64,000 nucleotides of DNA from CADEED01 sp963839685 (GCA_963839685.1 CAWIVS010000012.1:496001-560000); one strand, 5' to 3'; shown: positions 21,000 to 33,142, counted from the first letter of the stretch. Notes: a model not told the origin generated them from the sequence alone. Numbers and translations are program-made.

Positions 21000-22644
21000 G
21001 TAGTTGCACTCCGGCACCGGCAGCGCGAGTGCGACGCCCGACACGATTGAGCACCATCGACGACGACGAAACGCCACGATCAGGCAGGCTACGCCGTCGC
21101 CGCGAAGCGCCAGACGTCGCGCGCGCACTCCGCATTCGCACGTGCTCGGGAAAGGCGTCGCTCACCACGCCGAGCACCGGCAGTCCGGTGAGCTCCGCCA
21201 GGCTGCGCGCCGATGCCGACCACCGGCCGCAGCATGTGCAGCAGGAAGGCGAAGCCGCCGCCCAGACCGCAAGGCCGCCAGCCAGCACTGCGGCCAGGAA
21301 CAGGCCGCGGCTGCGGGAACACCGGCCGAGAAGCTCGCCGTCGGCGGCTGCACGATCTCGAATCGCACCGAGCCGGCGTTGTCGGCCTGCTCGCCGAGGC
21401 GCGCCTTCTCGTAGTTGGCGAGCAGCGCCGTGTACTGCGTCTTGTTGACGTCGTAGTCGCGATTGAGCTGCGCGAATTCGGCTTCGACCTGCGGCGCGGT
21501 GTCGAGCGCTGGCGCAGCTCCGCGCCTTGGTGGTGCTGGGCGATCTGCGCCGCGCAGCGAGGCGATCTCGACGTCGGCCTGGTTGAGCGCGAGCTGGATG
21601 CTCTGGTAGACGGGATTGCTGCCGGCGCCGCTGGCGCCACCGCATTCGGCATCGCCACGCCGCAGGCTTTCGATTTCCGCTGCGCGGCGCCGCTTGAATT
21701 CTTCGAGCGTCTGCGCGCGTCGCGATGACGTCGGGATGTTTGTCGGTGAAGCGCAGCAGCAGGTCGTCGAGCCGCGCCTGGGTCTCCTTGATGCGCGACA
21801 CGCGTATCGCTGCCGCGCAGTCGACGCCGCTCGCGCCCGAGCACGGCGGCCGACCCGCAGGCGGAGACCACGCGCTTCGCCGCGCAGCTGGCGCGGCAGC
21901 TCGGCGCGCCGCGAGACCGCGATCGACAGCGTCGGTCTCCGCCTTCTTGGCGGCGTCGATCTCGGTCTGCAGCTGCGCGAAGTAGCCGCCCTGCTCGGTC
22001 GGGCATCAGGCCGACGTTGCTGCTTCTTGAACTCCGCCAGGCGGTCTTCGGCGTCGCGCAGGCGCTGCTCGTATTCGCGAATCTGCGCTTCGAGGAAGCT
22101 TCTGCGCGCTCTCGGCGCCCTCGCGTTTGCCGCCGAGCGTCTGCTCGACCAGAGTGTTGAGCAGGATCTCGACCACGCTGCAGGCGCGGTCGCGATTGCT
22201 GTCCTGGTAGGTGATGCCGTAGATGCTGCCCGCGTGTCACGTTCGTCGTCGCGGTCGCTGGCGCTGCGCACCGTCAGCTCGACGCGGTCGCCAGCGCCGT
22301 CGAGGATGCGCGCGCTGCGCTGCCGGATCGGTGACCGTCGGCGGCAGTGACGCCGGACTCCTCGGCGATCTTCGCAGCTGCGGGCCGGCGAGCAGCGACT
22401 GGCGCACGAAGTTGAGCTGCGCATTGACGTCCTGTTCGACGGTCAGGTCCTTCGAGCACGCGGCTTGAGCGCGGTGCGCGTATCGACGAACACGCGCGCG
22501 TTGGCTTCGTAGAGGTCCGGCAGCGCGAACACCACCAGCCAGCCGACCACGCGCGACCAGCCGACGCGACCAGCAGCGCCCACCAGCGGAAACGCCAGGC
22601 GCTGCGCAGCTCGTCGAAGACCTGTTCGATGAGCTGGCATGCAT
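20996..22644 (-). CDS. Wzz/GumC-like polysaccharide chain-length determinant, heavily frameshifted
   Basis: This stretch of about 550 codons lies between the export protein and the autokinase. It is broken by many frameshifts, so no long frame survives. Conserved pieces include QLIEQVFDELRSAWRFRWW (N-terminal cytoplasmic helix), FALPDLYEANARVFVDT (start of the periplasmic Wzz domain) and FKKQQRRPDARPS. Further along are RIKETQARLDDLLLRFTDKH and LTGLPVLGVVSDAFPEHVR, the segment before the last membrane helix. These match the XrtA-type chain-length proteins. The start is ATG 22644 or 22640, five bases after the export gene. It spans the inner membrane and pairs with the tyrosine kinase. Whether the gene is truly broken or only badly sequenced cannot be decided here. 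Confidence 0.75.
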
Positions 22645-22649
22645 GGCGC

Positions 22650-23305
22650 TCAGAAGCGCGATTCGGGAACGACGAGCACGTCGCCCGGCTTGAGCGGCAT
22701 GTTGTGCTTCATGTCGCCGTTGTTGACGAGGCGTTCGAGCTTGATCTTGATCTCGCGCTGCTTGCCGTTTTCGGTGCGCACGATGTCGCGCGCGATTGCC
22801 CGCCGCGAACTGCGCGAGTCCACCGACCGCGAGCACCGCGTCGAGCACCGTCATGCCCTCGCGATACGGCAGCGCCTGCGGCTTGGCCACCTGGCCGATG
22901 ACCTTGACCTGGCTGAACACACTCGCCGGCTGCGTGACGATGACGTTGACCTGCGGCGAGCGGACGTATTCGCCCAGCACCTTCTCGATGTCGCGCGCCA
23001 GCGTCGGAGGGGTTCTTGCCGACCGCGACCATGTCCTCGACCAGCGGCGTGGAGATCTTGCCGTCCGGTCGCACCGGCACGGTGGCGGTGAGCTCGGGAT
23101 TGCGCCACACGAAAATCTGGAGCGTGTCGCCGGGCCCGATGATGTAATCGACCGGAGCACTGGCCGGGGGCTGAGCCGGGGCGGCCGTGGTGGTGGGATT
23201 TGTTGGCGCGCCGGCGGCCTGTGCCAGGACTGCCGAAGGCAGCACCGTAACGGAGGCGCAGAACGCCAATATTGCCCGTTGGATCAGCAGCTTAGTGCGC
23301 TTCAT
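22650..23305 (-). CDS. Wza-like polysaccharide export protein, two frameshifts
   Basis: The ATG at 23305 gives MKRTKLLIQRAILAFCASVT, a signal peptide ending near VLAQA. DYIIGPGDTLQIFVWRNPEL is the Poly_export signature. After a shift near 23008 follow VLGEYVRSPQVNVIVTQPAS and LPYREGMTVLDAVLAVGGL, a SLBB domain. After another shift near 22797 comes LVNNGDMKHNMPLKPGDVLV, ending PESRF at 22650. Span is about 218 codons, the size of short exosortase A export proteins. It forms or feeds the outer-membrane channel. The 22797 shift falls in a CGCGCGCG run, which looks like a lost base. Confidence 0.85.
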
Positions 23306-23379
23306 GCGGGTATCTAGCTTTCCCCCGGATGTTTGGTGCGCCGATTCTGTGGCCGGCGGCAACTAAATGTGAAATGCAT

Positions 23380-25311
23380 TCACTCGGGCTGGCGCTCCAG
23401 CTCGCCGCGCAGCCGCTCCGCGTCCATGCGCGTGGGAAACGAGCCTGGCCGCGCCAGCAGCTCGTTCAACATTGTTCGTGCCTGCGCCCGATCTCCCGAG
23501 CGCGCCAGCCCGGCGGCATAGTGGTAACGAATTTCGGCGCTGTGGCCGCGGGCGGCCTGGTCGGCCTGCCGGAGCAGCGGCAAACCCTCGCGCACAGCTC
23601 CCGATTCGACCAGCAGCCAGCCGAGTGTATCGGCCACGCTGGGCGAACGCGGCTCGATTGCGTGAGCTCGGCGTGCGATCGGTATCCCCCGCTTGTCGCC
23701 GGTGAGGTAGTAGAGCCAGGCCAGGTTGTTCAGCAACAGGACGTTGTCCGGCGCGGCGGCGGATAGCCTTTCATATTCTACAATCGCGGCAGCATGGTTG
23801 CCCGCCACCCGAAGGGAGTCCGCGTATATGCCACGTATCGCGATGTCATCCGGATGTTGTGCCAACCAACGCTGCAGTGGCTCGTCGGCCGCCGGACTCT
23901 TCATCTGCTTGTGAACGCGATGCAGTGACAGCGCCAGGGCAGCGCTCGGTTGGCGGCGCCACAACGCCTCCAGTTCCATCAGCGCGTCGTTGCTGCGTCC
24001 TTCGAACACGCGCGCGTGGGCCAATAATTCGATGGCCTCGGGATCATCCGGATGCGCCGCCAGCACCGTTTCGGCGGCCTCACGTGCCGCGGTGAGATTG
24101 CCGGTGCGTAATGCGATGTCGCCGGCCGCGACGCGCACGCGCGGAGAATCGGGGGCTAACTTCTGCGCCTGCGACAGCGCGAGACGTGCGGCACCGTATT
24201 CACCCAGTGATACCTGGACCGCCGCGATCAGCAGCCAGTAATCCTCGCTCGGCGCGAGCTGCTCCGGTAGTTTGCCGGTGATATCACGCGCCCGCTGCAG
24301 GCCCGGATCCGTGGAGCGTTGCGCGAGCCAGTCAAATTCGCGGCGCGCCTGCTCGACGTTGTTCTCCGCCAACAGTGCCGACGCCAGCAGCAGGCGTGCG
24401 GGCGGGAAGTCCGGCAAATTGGCGACGATCTGGCGCAATATTGCGATGGACTCGGCCAGCTCGCCGGCCGCAATGGCGATACGCGCACGCCTGAGTTGCG
24501 TGGTCACACCCTGTGGCGCCAGCCGGTCGAGTTGCTGCTGCGTGGTGCGCGCAGCCGCCAGGTCGTTGCGATCGATCTGCAGATCGATGAGTCCCGCATA
24601 CAGCACTACCTGCTGCCCCACGCTGAGCTGACCGCGCGCCAGCTTCGCGGCCTCGAGCCAGGCAGCCTCCGCTTCCGCCCGGCGGCCGACCAGTTGCAGG
24701 ACGCGTCCATGGGCGAGCTGCAGTTCGGCTGATTTCGGGTTGGCCCGCAACCCGGCTTCGAGTTCCTCCAGCGCGCGCGGGATGTCGCCATTGCGGCCGC
24801 GACATTCGGCCGCGACAATGCGCTGCCCGGTGGATTCAGGGTGCGCCGCGGTCAGCGTGTCCGCGAGTTTCAACGCCTCGACACAGCGGCCCAGGCCACC
24901 GAGCGCCTGGGTACGCGCGAGCTCCCGGTCGCGCTCGTCTAACTTCAGGCGTCCGGAATCGATTCCTTCGAGGACGGCCGCATAATCGCTGCGCGCCAAC
25001 AACACCTTGACCTGCAGTGGATCAACCTTCTCGGGCGTGGCGCCGGCCGACTGTGCCGCAGCGATTGCCTTGCCGGCCGCATCCAGGTTGCCGAGCTGAT
25101 ACGTGGTGCGTGCCAGCACCAGCTGGGCACGCGGGTCCTCTGGTTTCTCGGCGAGCGCGTTGCGCAGCTCGACCATGGCTTCGCCATACGAACCCTCTTT
25201 TTCGAGCTGCTCCGCACGCTGAATGCGATCGTCGACGCTGGTAAACACGTCGCAGCCCGTCAAGGCGGCAAACACGAGCATGGCGCCCACATTAGTGAAT
25301 GAGCATCGCAT
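23380..25311 (-). CDS. prsT: PrsT-like TPR lipoprotein of the exosortase A system
   Basis: This is an intact 643-residue lipoprotein. The lipobox is LVFAALTGCDVF. The rest is a long array of tetratricopeptide repeats (for example YGEAMVELRNALAEKPEDPR and VLLLNNLAWLYYLTGDKRGI). This is the domain plan of PrsT, the TPR protein linked to PEP-CTERM/exosortase A systems. ATG 25311 was chosen because it starts the signal peptide; the frame is open further upstream but that part is antisense-like. The start lies 20 bases inside the end of xrtA, so the two are coupled. Its exact role is unknown. It probably scaffolds envelope assembly of the polymer or of sorted proteins. Confidence 0.9.
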   Translation of the reverse strand: MRCSFTNVGAMLVFAALTGCDVFTSVDDRIQRAEQLEKEGSYGEAMVELRNALAEKPEDPRAQLVLARTTYQLGNLDAAGKAIAAAQSAGATPEKVDPLQVKVLLARSDYAAVLEGIDSGRLKLDERDRELARTQALGGLGRCVEALKLADTLTAAHPESTGQRIVAAECRGRNGDIPRALEELEAGLRANPKSAELQLAHGRVLQLVGRRAEAEAAWLEAAKLARGQLSVGQQVVLYAGLIDLQIDRNDLAAARTTQQQLDRLAPQGVTTQLRRARIAIAAGELAESIAILRQIVANLPDFPPARLLLASALLAENNVEQARREFDWLAQRSTDPGLQRARDITGKLPEQLAPSEDYWLLIAAVQVSLGEYGAARLALSQAQKLAPDSPRVRVAAGDIALRTGNLTAAREAAETVLAAHPDDPEAIELLAHARVFEGRSNDALMELEALWRRQPSAALALSLHRVHKQMKSPAADEPLQRWLAQHPDDIAIRGIYADSLRVAGNHAAAIVEYERLSAAAPDNVLLLNNLAWLYYLTGDKRGIPIARRAHAIEPRSPSVADTLGWLLVESGAVREGLPLLRQADQAARGHSAEIRYHYAAGLARSGDRAQARTMLNELLARPGSFPTRMDAERLRGELERQPE

Positions 25312-26733
25312 CGAGAGTTTCCTGGCTTGGAGTAAATCGGGAGAGGGTCTCGCGCGCGCTGCCGCAATCACGGACGCAGCGCGTGCGCGCCACCCAGACC
25401 AGTGCCGGCTGCGAACGGAGCGAAAGCAAGGTGCGCCAGCTGTACCAGAGTTGCGCGGCGACCGCGTCAACGAAGCTGCGTCCGGCCACGCGATATCCAG
25501 AAGTCACCAGGTTCTCGGGACTCGCGCCATCCGACAGCGCCGGGCCTTCCGGTCGATTGGCGTACCCGGCGAATTCCTTGCCGTCGCGTTGTTCACGGTA
25601 CAGCGCTATGTACAGAAGCACGCGATTCCCGCCCGCGCTATAAGTCCAAAGATGATGCTCATCCGCGCCCGGCATCTGCGGCTGCCAGCCTGGCGCCTCT
25701 GTCGGCTCTACCTGCCAGCCATTGACGCCGGGGGCGACGGCCGCCAAACGCACGACGTGACTCGATGCGCGATCGATCAGCAAGTTGATCGCCAGGGGTA
25801 GCGCCAGGATCGCGACGACCGCGAATGCCCAGGCGACGCGTGGCGTCGGCGGCCCGGTCGACCCGGGCGCCGCATCACCGGCCGTGGCGCGTGGCGGCGA
25901 TGCTTGCGGAGTGCGACTCTCGATAACGAACATCACCACGATGGCCAGCGCGAACAGCAGCCAGCCGTAGCCGTAATGGGACTCGCGAATCAGGTAGTGC
26001 TGCATGTGCGTCGCGTGGCCAATCGCGATGATGGAAAACACGCGTATCCAGTTGGCGATCAATGCGAGCGCCAGCGCCAGCAGCAGCCAGCGCAGCCGCA
26101 GGCGCCAAGTGTCGCCGCGCAGTTCACCAATGAGGGTTGCCAACGCCAGGGCCACGATGACGTAGTGGAGCCCGCTGCAGCCTCCTTCGATGGCGAACAC
26201 GCCATCTGGAATCTGCACAAGGTGCTCCTCGAAATAGGCTGGCACCGAGAACATGCGCAGAAATAAACGCACCAAATGGATGCTGGCATACAGCGCCAGC
26301 GGATTCAGGTAGTCCCAGACTGGCAGCGCGAATACCAGGAAGATCAGCGGCAGGCGCGCGGCGCGCAGCGCCGCCGGGCCAAACGCGACAGCCACCGCGA
26401 GTCCGATGATCACGGGCAGCAAGAGCAGATGGGCCGCGCTGATTCCGGCGCGGTAGAACAGTTGCCAGAGCAACACGGACAGCAGCAGCAGGGCGGCGAG
26501 CCTGATCCGCTGCCCGCGATTCCAGGACTGTAAGAAGCCGGCATCGCCCGCCACGCGTCGCCACAGCAGCCAGGCTGCCACCGCGGCGACGAGAAAACCA
26601 TGCGTGTAGGTGGTGCGCGCCCCGTCGAGCCACAATGCGGCCAGCGCCCGGCTCCCCGGCCACAATAACAACAGTACCGCCACGCATGCGGCCATCAACC
26701 ATGCGAAACGCCCGGCGTGCGCGCGATTCGGTG

Positions 26734-26737
<4 letters not shown>
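25292..26737 (-). CDS. xrtA: exosortase A with C-terminal EpsI domain
   Basis: This is an intact 481-residue inner-membrane protein with about eight hydrophobic segments. The catalytic residues of the exosortase/archaeosortase family are visible: Cys187 in AIEGGCSGLHY, Arg232 in ANWIRV, and His254 in RESHYGYGW. The C-terminal 190 residues form a periplasmic EpsI (DUF3485) domain (GWQVEPTEAPGWQPQ, LYIALYREQRDGKEFAGYAN). The fused layout and the surrounding prs genes identify it as exosortase A. The enzyme is predicted to cleave PEP-CTERM tails and attach the proteins to the surface or to exopolysaccharide. ATGA overlap couples it to prsR. Confidence 0.93.
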
Positions 26738-28082
<1,345 letters not shown>

Positions 28083-28110
<28 letters not shown>

Positions 28111-30146
28111 AATGGCAACCTAATACAAAAATCCGTGCCCTTGCCGGGCGTGCTTTGCACTTCGACGTCACCGCCGAGCCAGCGCGCGTACTCGCGCGTC
28201 TGGTATGCGCCGATGCCCATGCCCTTCGAGCCCTTGGTGCTGTCGAAGGGGCGAAACAAGCGCTGGCGCACGAACTCGGCGTCCATGCCGGCGCCTTCGT
28301 CGATGACGTGGATATGCGACCTCGTCGCCGACTGCGTCGATGCGCAGCGCCACCGCGCGCGCTCGGGGGCGTGGCTTCCTGCGCATTGCGAATCACGTGA
28401 TCGATGACCGCGCCGAGCCGTTCCGGATCCGCCATGACTGGCAATTCGCGCTCCGCGGCCTGCATGCAGCACCTGCGGGCTTGCGCGCCGCGCTGCGCGC
28501 CACGGCGGCGCGCGCGATGGCGGTGACGTCGACCTGGCGCGCCATGCCCTGCATGTCGCGGCTCTGCAGCTGCTCGATGAGGCGCGTCATGCGCTCGGCG
28601 GTGTTGTGGATGGTGCCGATGGCGTCGTCGACGAACACCGGGTTGTTGCGGTGGCGCGCGGCGTTGGCCACCAGCAGCTGCAACTGCGCCACCGAGTTCT
28701 TGAGGTCGTGCATGACGAAGGCCGCGAAGCGGTTGTAGGCGTCGAACTGGCGGCTCTGCGCGAGCTTCTCGTCGGCGCGGTGCTGCGCGAGCTGCACGGC
28801 GACGTTGCGGCCCACGGTCTTGAGCAGGTCGCGATCCTCGAAGTTCATCGAGAACGGTTCCGGGGGCGCGCGCAGGATCAGGAAACCCAGCAGCTCGCTG
28901 CCCACCAGCAGCGGCGCGATGACGCGCCAGGGTCCCGTCGCGTATCCAGCCAGCGCGGGATCTCGAGCGCGCCGTAGAGTTGCGGGTTGCTGCCGATATT
29001 CGTGCAGGTCGATGACCCATTGCCGCTCGCGCAGGAACGCGGCAGCGAGTCGTGCGTCGGCGATGGCGCCGCAGCTCGATTTCCCCTCGTAGATCTCCGG
29101 CCAGGTGGCGCGCAGCATGAACTGCCTGGTGTCCTCGTCTCGCAGCATCAGCAGTCCCCCGCGGCTGCCGAATATCTGCGCCACGGCGCGCACCGCCGTG
29201 CGGTGGATGTCCGGCTCGTCGGGCGACGACAGGGTCTGCACGAATCGCATCCACTCGACGCGGTAGTCGTACTTGTTGCGATAGAAATGGGTGGAGATGA
29301 ATACACGCAGCCGGCGCAGCGGCGATTCCGACAGCAGCAGCAGGGCGAGCATGCCGGCGGCGCCGCACAGGAATACCACCTGCAGCGCATTGCCCCAGCT
29401 GCCACCATGTTCGCGCACGTAGTAGCCACCCAGCGCCATCACGCACAGATACAGGCCCACGGCCACGAAGGCCGTCGCTGTAGAACACCACGTGCCGCGA
29501 CACGAACACGCGCAGCGTCGGATGCCGGCATGCGCCACGCGCCGAGCGTGAACGGAATCAGCAGCAGCGCGGCCACCAGGCCGCGCATCGCCCAGGCGCC
29601 GGCATCGATGGCGCCCAGCAGCTGGGCCTGCGAATACAGGAACAGATCGAAGGCAAATTGCCCGCCGACGCCGGCCGCGCACCAGCGCATGTCGCTGCAC
29701 CACGCGACCGGGCGCGTTGCGCATCGCCTGCTCGGTCGCCACCAGCCCCGCAAAAGCCAGCAGGAGCCCGGCCGTTCTCCGGTAGCTCCGTCGAGCGTCA
29801 GTGAATACAGCTGGATGTACTGCCCAGCCAGCCGGCCATCGAATAGGACCACCAGCCCCAGGACCAACGCCAACGATGCGCTTGAGCCAACGGGGTGAAC
29901 CGCGGCGTCAGCGCACGCAGGACGGCGAACCAGGCCCCATAGCGCAGCGCCTCGGCGACAGCGTGATCCATGTCCGCTGGCGCCCATCAGGGCTTGGCCG
30001 GCGATCACCAGCGCCCAGATCACAGTCACCGCGCAGGCCAATGCCCCTCGCCGCGTTATGTCGCCTTTGCGGCTGCGGGTAAGCAGCACCGCACAAGCGA
30101 TGCCGGCGGCGAGCGCCGTGATCAGGTAGCTGAGGGTCCCCCACAT
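28083..30146 (-). CDS. prsK: PrsK-type sensor histidine kinase, multiply frameshifted
   Basis: The ATG at 30146 opens MWGTLSYLITALAAGIACAV, a membrane segment followed by several more, as in PrsK kinases. The middle holds LRRLRVFISTHFYRNKYDYR and a GAF-like domain (VIAPLLVGSELLGFLILRAP). The phosphoacceptor is in FAAFVMHDLKNSVAQLQLL. The ATPase end reads VIDEGAGMDAEFVRQRLFRP and GSKGMGIGAYQTREYA. Span is about 688 codons, the usual length. At least five frameshifts occur, mostly between 29990-29470 and 28470-28330. It senses an unknown envelope or metabolic signal and phosphorylates PrsR. It is the first gene of the long operon. Confidence 0.87.
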
Positions 30147-30348
30147 GAGCGCGGCAGTCTCAACAAATCGAGCGCCTCACGGTCGGACGCGGCCGCGTCG
30201 ATCATGCGCAACGTGACCGTCATCACACAGATACAGCAACAAAAGCGTCGAAGGCTTTTACAACCGCGGCCCGATCGGCGTGTGCACCAGCCCCGGTCCA
30301 ATGGCGATCTGACGACTACCTACAACAGATCCCAGAAGTAGAAAACTC
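30147..30348. other. upstream region of prsK
   Basis: This gap lies between the prsK start and the nearer of two terminators and must hold the promoter of the long minus-strand operon. A weak hairpin (AAAAGC, 7-base loop, GCTTTT) is at about 30241-30259. No convincing -35/-10 or sigma-54 -24/-12 element could be fixed by eye. Confidence 0.4.
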
Positions 30349-30380
30349 AACGGCGGCCTTCAGGCCGCCGTTTTCTGTTG
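30349..30380. terminator. bidirectional intrinsic terminator (distal copy)
   Basis: A perfect 10-bp stem (AACGGCGGCC / GGCCGCCGTT) with a TTCA loop is followed by TTCTGTT on the plus strand and by GAGTTTTC on the minus strand. It lies just beyond a duplicated 3' fragment of the sugar transferase gene. With the second hairpin at 30451 it insulates that gene from prsK. Confidence 0.8.
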
Positions 30381-30388
30381 GGTTGATC

Positions 30389-30430
30389 TCAGCGGGCGCC
30401 CTTGCCCAGCAGAATCACTTCCACCGTCGG
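30389..30430 (-). pseudogene. 3' relic of a second sugar transferase gene
   Basis: These bases encode TVEVILLGKGAR followed by TGA, the same C-terminus as the sugar transferase that ends at 30494. The two copies differ at several bases, and all differences in the aligned codons are synonymous. This means the lost gene was under protein-level selection before it decayed. Each copy is followed on the minus strand by its own GC-rich terminator. The most likely history is deletion of the body of a paralogue, leaving its last codons and terminator. Confidence 0.65.
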
Positions 30431-30450
30431 CCGAACGACTCCATTGAAAC

Positions 30451-30485
30451 GAAAAACGGCGGCCGTCGGGGCCGCCGTCTTTTTT
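30451..30485. terminator. intrinsic terminator after the sugar transferase gene
   Basis: A 9-bp stem (ACGGCGGCC / GGCCGCCGT) with a 5-base loop is flanked by CTTTTTT on the plus strand and by TTTTTC on the minus strand. It starts 9 bases after the minus-strand stop at 30494. It is closely related in sequence to the hairpin at 30349. Confidence 0.85.
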
Positions 30486-30493
30486 CGCCAGAA

Positions 30494-31879
30494 TTAGCGG
30501 GCGCCTTTGCCCAACAGAATGACTTCGACGGTCTGCAGACAGGATCAGGATGTCGAATACCAGGCTGTGGTTCTTCACGTAGTACAGGTCGTACTGCAGC
30601 TTCTCCATGGCATCCTGCTCGGAGGCGCCATAGGGATAACAAAGCTGCGCCCAGCCCGTGATGCCGGGCTTCACCGCGTGGCGCACCTCGTAATAAGGAA
30701 TGGTTTCGGCAAGCTGCTTCACGAATTCCGGCCGTTCCGGGCGCGGGCCGACGAAACTCATCCGACCCGCCAGCACGTTGAACAGCTGCGGCAGCTCGTC
30801 GATACGCACCTTGCGGATGAAGCTCCCGACCCGCGTGACGCGATCGTCGTTGGCCTGCGCCCAGCGCGCACGACCGTCCTTTTCGGCGTCCTGGCGCATG
30901 CTGCGGAATTTCATGACGCGAAACACCCGGCCTGCGTAGCCCACGCGTGGCTGGCCATATAGAACGGGTGCGCTCAGGCCCTCCTCGAGCTTGATCGCGA
31001 GCACCGTGAGCGCCATGACCGGAAGCGACGACGACCAGCAGCGCGAAGCTCGCGAGCCATGTCGAAAGCCGCGCTCCGAATAGCGGCGCATGAAATCGCG
31101 CCGAAAACCGGAGCCGAAGATCATCCAGCTCGGGATCAGGATGTCGAGATAGACCTTGCCGGTCTCCCGTTCGAGAAAACTCGCGAGCTCGATGACCTCG
31201 ATGCCCGTTGAGCCGGCAGTCCAGTAGTTCCTTGAGCGGGAACTGCTGGCGGCGATCGTCCATGGCCACGACGATTTCGTCGATCTCGAGGTCGGTGGCC
31301 GTGATGCTCACCGCGGTGTCGGCGTTGATCAGCCGGTCCGCCGGCACGACGCGCTCCTCATTACGCGCCGGTACGAATCCGATGATTTTGAAGCCGCGCT
31401 GGTCGTTGCGGCGGCGCAGCGCCAGGATGCGGGCCGCGTTGTTTCCGGCGCCGTAGACCAGGACCCGGCGCTTGAGAATGTCTTCGTCGATGAGACCGCG
31501 CGCTGCGACCCGCACAATAGCTAGAGAAAACAAGCCGATCGCCGACGAAACCGAGGACTTCAATCCAGGTTGGCCGATGATTGGGCGAGACGTAAAGCAG
31601 CAGGCCACCAAGAAAACCGCCGGCCAGCACGCTGACGCCGATACGCAGCATGATGCCAGCAGTGCGATCGCGCAGACGGCGGCTGAAGAGCCCCATGGCG
31701 ATGGCCGCGATCATGACGCAGCTGGCGAGCACTCCCGCCTGCAGCCACAAGGCCGGCGGATCCGCGGGCCCGAACCAGCGCAACGCCAGGACGCTGCTGC
31801 CAAAAATGACGATGGATTCGAAAACCCATAGCAGCACGAGGCCGAGCTGCCAGTAATGCCCAAACAGACGAATTCGCAT
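30494..31879 (-). CDS. exopolysaccharide-initiating sugar transferase (polyprenyl phosphate), frameshifted
   Basis: The ATG at 31879 begins MRIRLFGHYWQLGLVLLWVF and several membrane helices follow. A CoA-binding-like nucleotide fold is seen in VLVYGAGNNAARIL. The C-terminal Bac_transf domain has LYGQPRVGYAGRVFRVMKFR, SMRQDAEKDG, RVGSFIRKVRIDELPQL and FVGPRPERPEFV. The end is TVEVILLGKGAR. The span of 462 codons fits the PEP-CTERM-system sugar transferases. Shifts occur near 31540, 31200, 31030 and at about 30541, where one extra T in the minus-strand sequence moves the last codons out of frame. It should load the first sugar phosphate onto undecaprenyl phosphate. It is a separate unit, closed by two terminators. 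Confidence 0.87.
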
Positions 31880-31973
31880 CGGCGAAAAGTCTAGGGGGAT
31901 CGCTTTTCAGCTAAAGGGGCGCTTGGACACCAGACTCCACAAATGAGTGTTCTGTCGCAAAGGCAGCGATTGG

Positions 31974-32049
31974 TGGCGTCCCCAGGGGGATTCGAACCCC
32001 CGTTACCGCCGTGAAAGGGCGATGTCCTGGGCCTCTAGACGATGGGGAC
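31974..32049 (-). tRNA. tRNA-Glu (anticodon UUC)
   Basis: A 76-nt cloverleaf is readable on the minus strand. The acceptor pair GTCCCC / GGGGAC and the T-arm GGTTCGAATC are present, and the anticodon loop CTTTCAC gives UUC. CCA is encoded. It lies 11 bases downstream of tRNA-Ala in the same direction, so the two are probably one transcript. Confidence 0.97.
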
Positions 32050-32060
32050 GCAGTCAACAA

Positions 32061-32136
<76 letters not shown>

Positions 32137-32320
32137 ACGCGGGCGCGGCAACTTACGGTCCGTTATGAGGTATGTCAAGTAAGCAAGAGCGACTGCATCA
32201 CAGCCGGCAATTCTGTTTGCACCGCACCTTTTCACCTTAATCCGGACCTCGCCGCCTCTTGCCAGTCCCCCATGTCTGCCGACCCCGACACGTTGATATT
32301 ATGTCTGTTGTCAAGTTCTA

Positions 32321-32404
32321 CTGGTTGTCAGAGCAAAGGCAAACCCGTCGCGAGGCGGGGACGCAAAGCTTCCGGTCTGAAGCGCCTTGGGGCCACAGGC
32401 AAGG
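32321..32404 (+). ncRNA. cyclic-di-GMP-I (GEMM) riboswitch, copy 1, with a 15-nt deletion
   Basis: The sequence holds the GEMM-I core: GGCAAACC at 32338, a stem closed by a GCGA tetraloop, GGGACGCAAAGC at 32358, and TCCGG followed by the P2-type arm. These match the conserved c-di-GMP aptamer of Vc2 type. Compared with copy 2 at 33393, the 15 bases corresponding to 33471-33485 are missing between 32398 and 32399. They include the AGCGG that closes the second arm and the strand thought to complete the ligand pocket. Binding is therefore probably lost or weakened. The element lies about 82 bases upstream of the start codon of the first Ig-repeat lipoprotein. Confidence 0.85.
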
Positions 32405-32485
32405 AACAAAGCGCGCTGCGCTCCTGCCGTCATCCCGCCATCGCCGCAATTCGATTCGGGACGACGCAGCAACGACAGGACCGAC

Positions 32486-33142
32486 ATGCGCATTTGTGGC
32501 AGACATATTCTTGTTCTTGCACTCATGCTGAGCGCGCTCGCGAGTTGCGGCGGCGAATCAGCAAACGGAAGCACCGCAGAGAACAACCTGCCGCCCAACA
32601 TCACCGGTGCGCCGACGATCAGCGGCAACCCGAGCAACGGCGTCCTTGTCGGTGCGGCGTACAGCTTCCAGCCGAGCGCGTCGGATCCCGATGGCAATAC
32701 GCTCACCTTCAGCATCACCAACAAGCCAGCGTGGGCGGCGTTCAATACCGCCAACGGGCAGCTGTCGGGGACCCCCGCCGCCGGCGACGTTGCGTCCTAC
32801 GCGGGTATCGTCATCTCGGTTTCAGACGGTACGGCCATCGCCTCATTGCCCGCGTTCACGTTGGCAGTGACGCAGACCGCCTCTGGAACCGCGCAGGTCA
32901 ACTGGACGCCGCCAACGACGAACACCGACGGCTCGGCGTTGACGGACCTCGCTGGATACCGCGTCGTCTACGGCCGTACTTCGAACTCGCTCGAGCAATC
33001 GGCTTCGCTGAATAACGCGGGCCTGACCAGCTACACGGTGAACAACCTGACCTCAGGCCGGTGGTTCTTTGCGGTGTACGCGGTGAACTCGCAGGGCGTC
33101 GAGAGCGACATTTCCAATATCGCCTCGAAGACCATTCCGTAA
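32486..33142 (+). CDS. Ig-like repeat lipoprotein (short paralogue)
   Basis: The ATG at 32486 follows ACAGGACC and gives a 218-residue protein. The first 30 residues are a lipoprotein signal (LALMLSALASCGG). One putative Ig (He_PIG/cadherin-like) repeat follows (AYSFQPSASDPDGNTLTFSI, QLSGTPAAGDVASY). A fibronectin type III-like C-terminal domain has GYRVVYGRTSNS and WFFAVYAVNSQGVESD. It should sit on the outer membrane surface and act in adhesion or matrix binding. It is a shorter paralogue of the gene at 33574, from which it differs mainly in repeat number. A c-di-GMP riboswitch with an apparent deletion lies upstream. Confidence 0.85.
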   Translation: MRICGRHILVLALMLSALASCGGESANGSTAENNLPPNITGAPTISGNPSNGVLVGAAYSFQPSASDPDGNTLTFSITNKPAWAAFNTANGQLSGTPAAGDVASYAGIVISVSDGTAIASLPAFTLAVTQTASGTAQVNWTPPTTNTDGSALTDLAGYRVVYGRTSNSLEQSASLNNAGLTSYTVNNLTSGRWFFAVYAVNSQGVESDISNIASKTIP

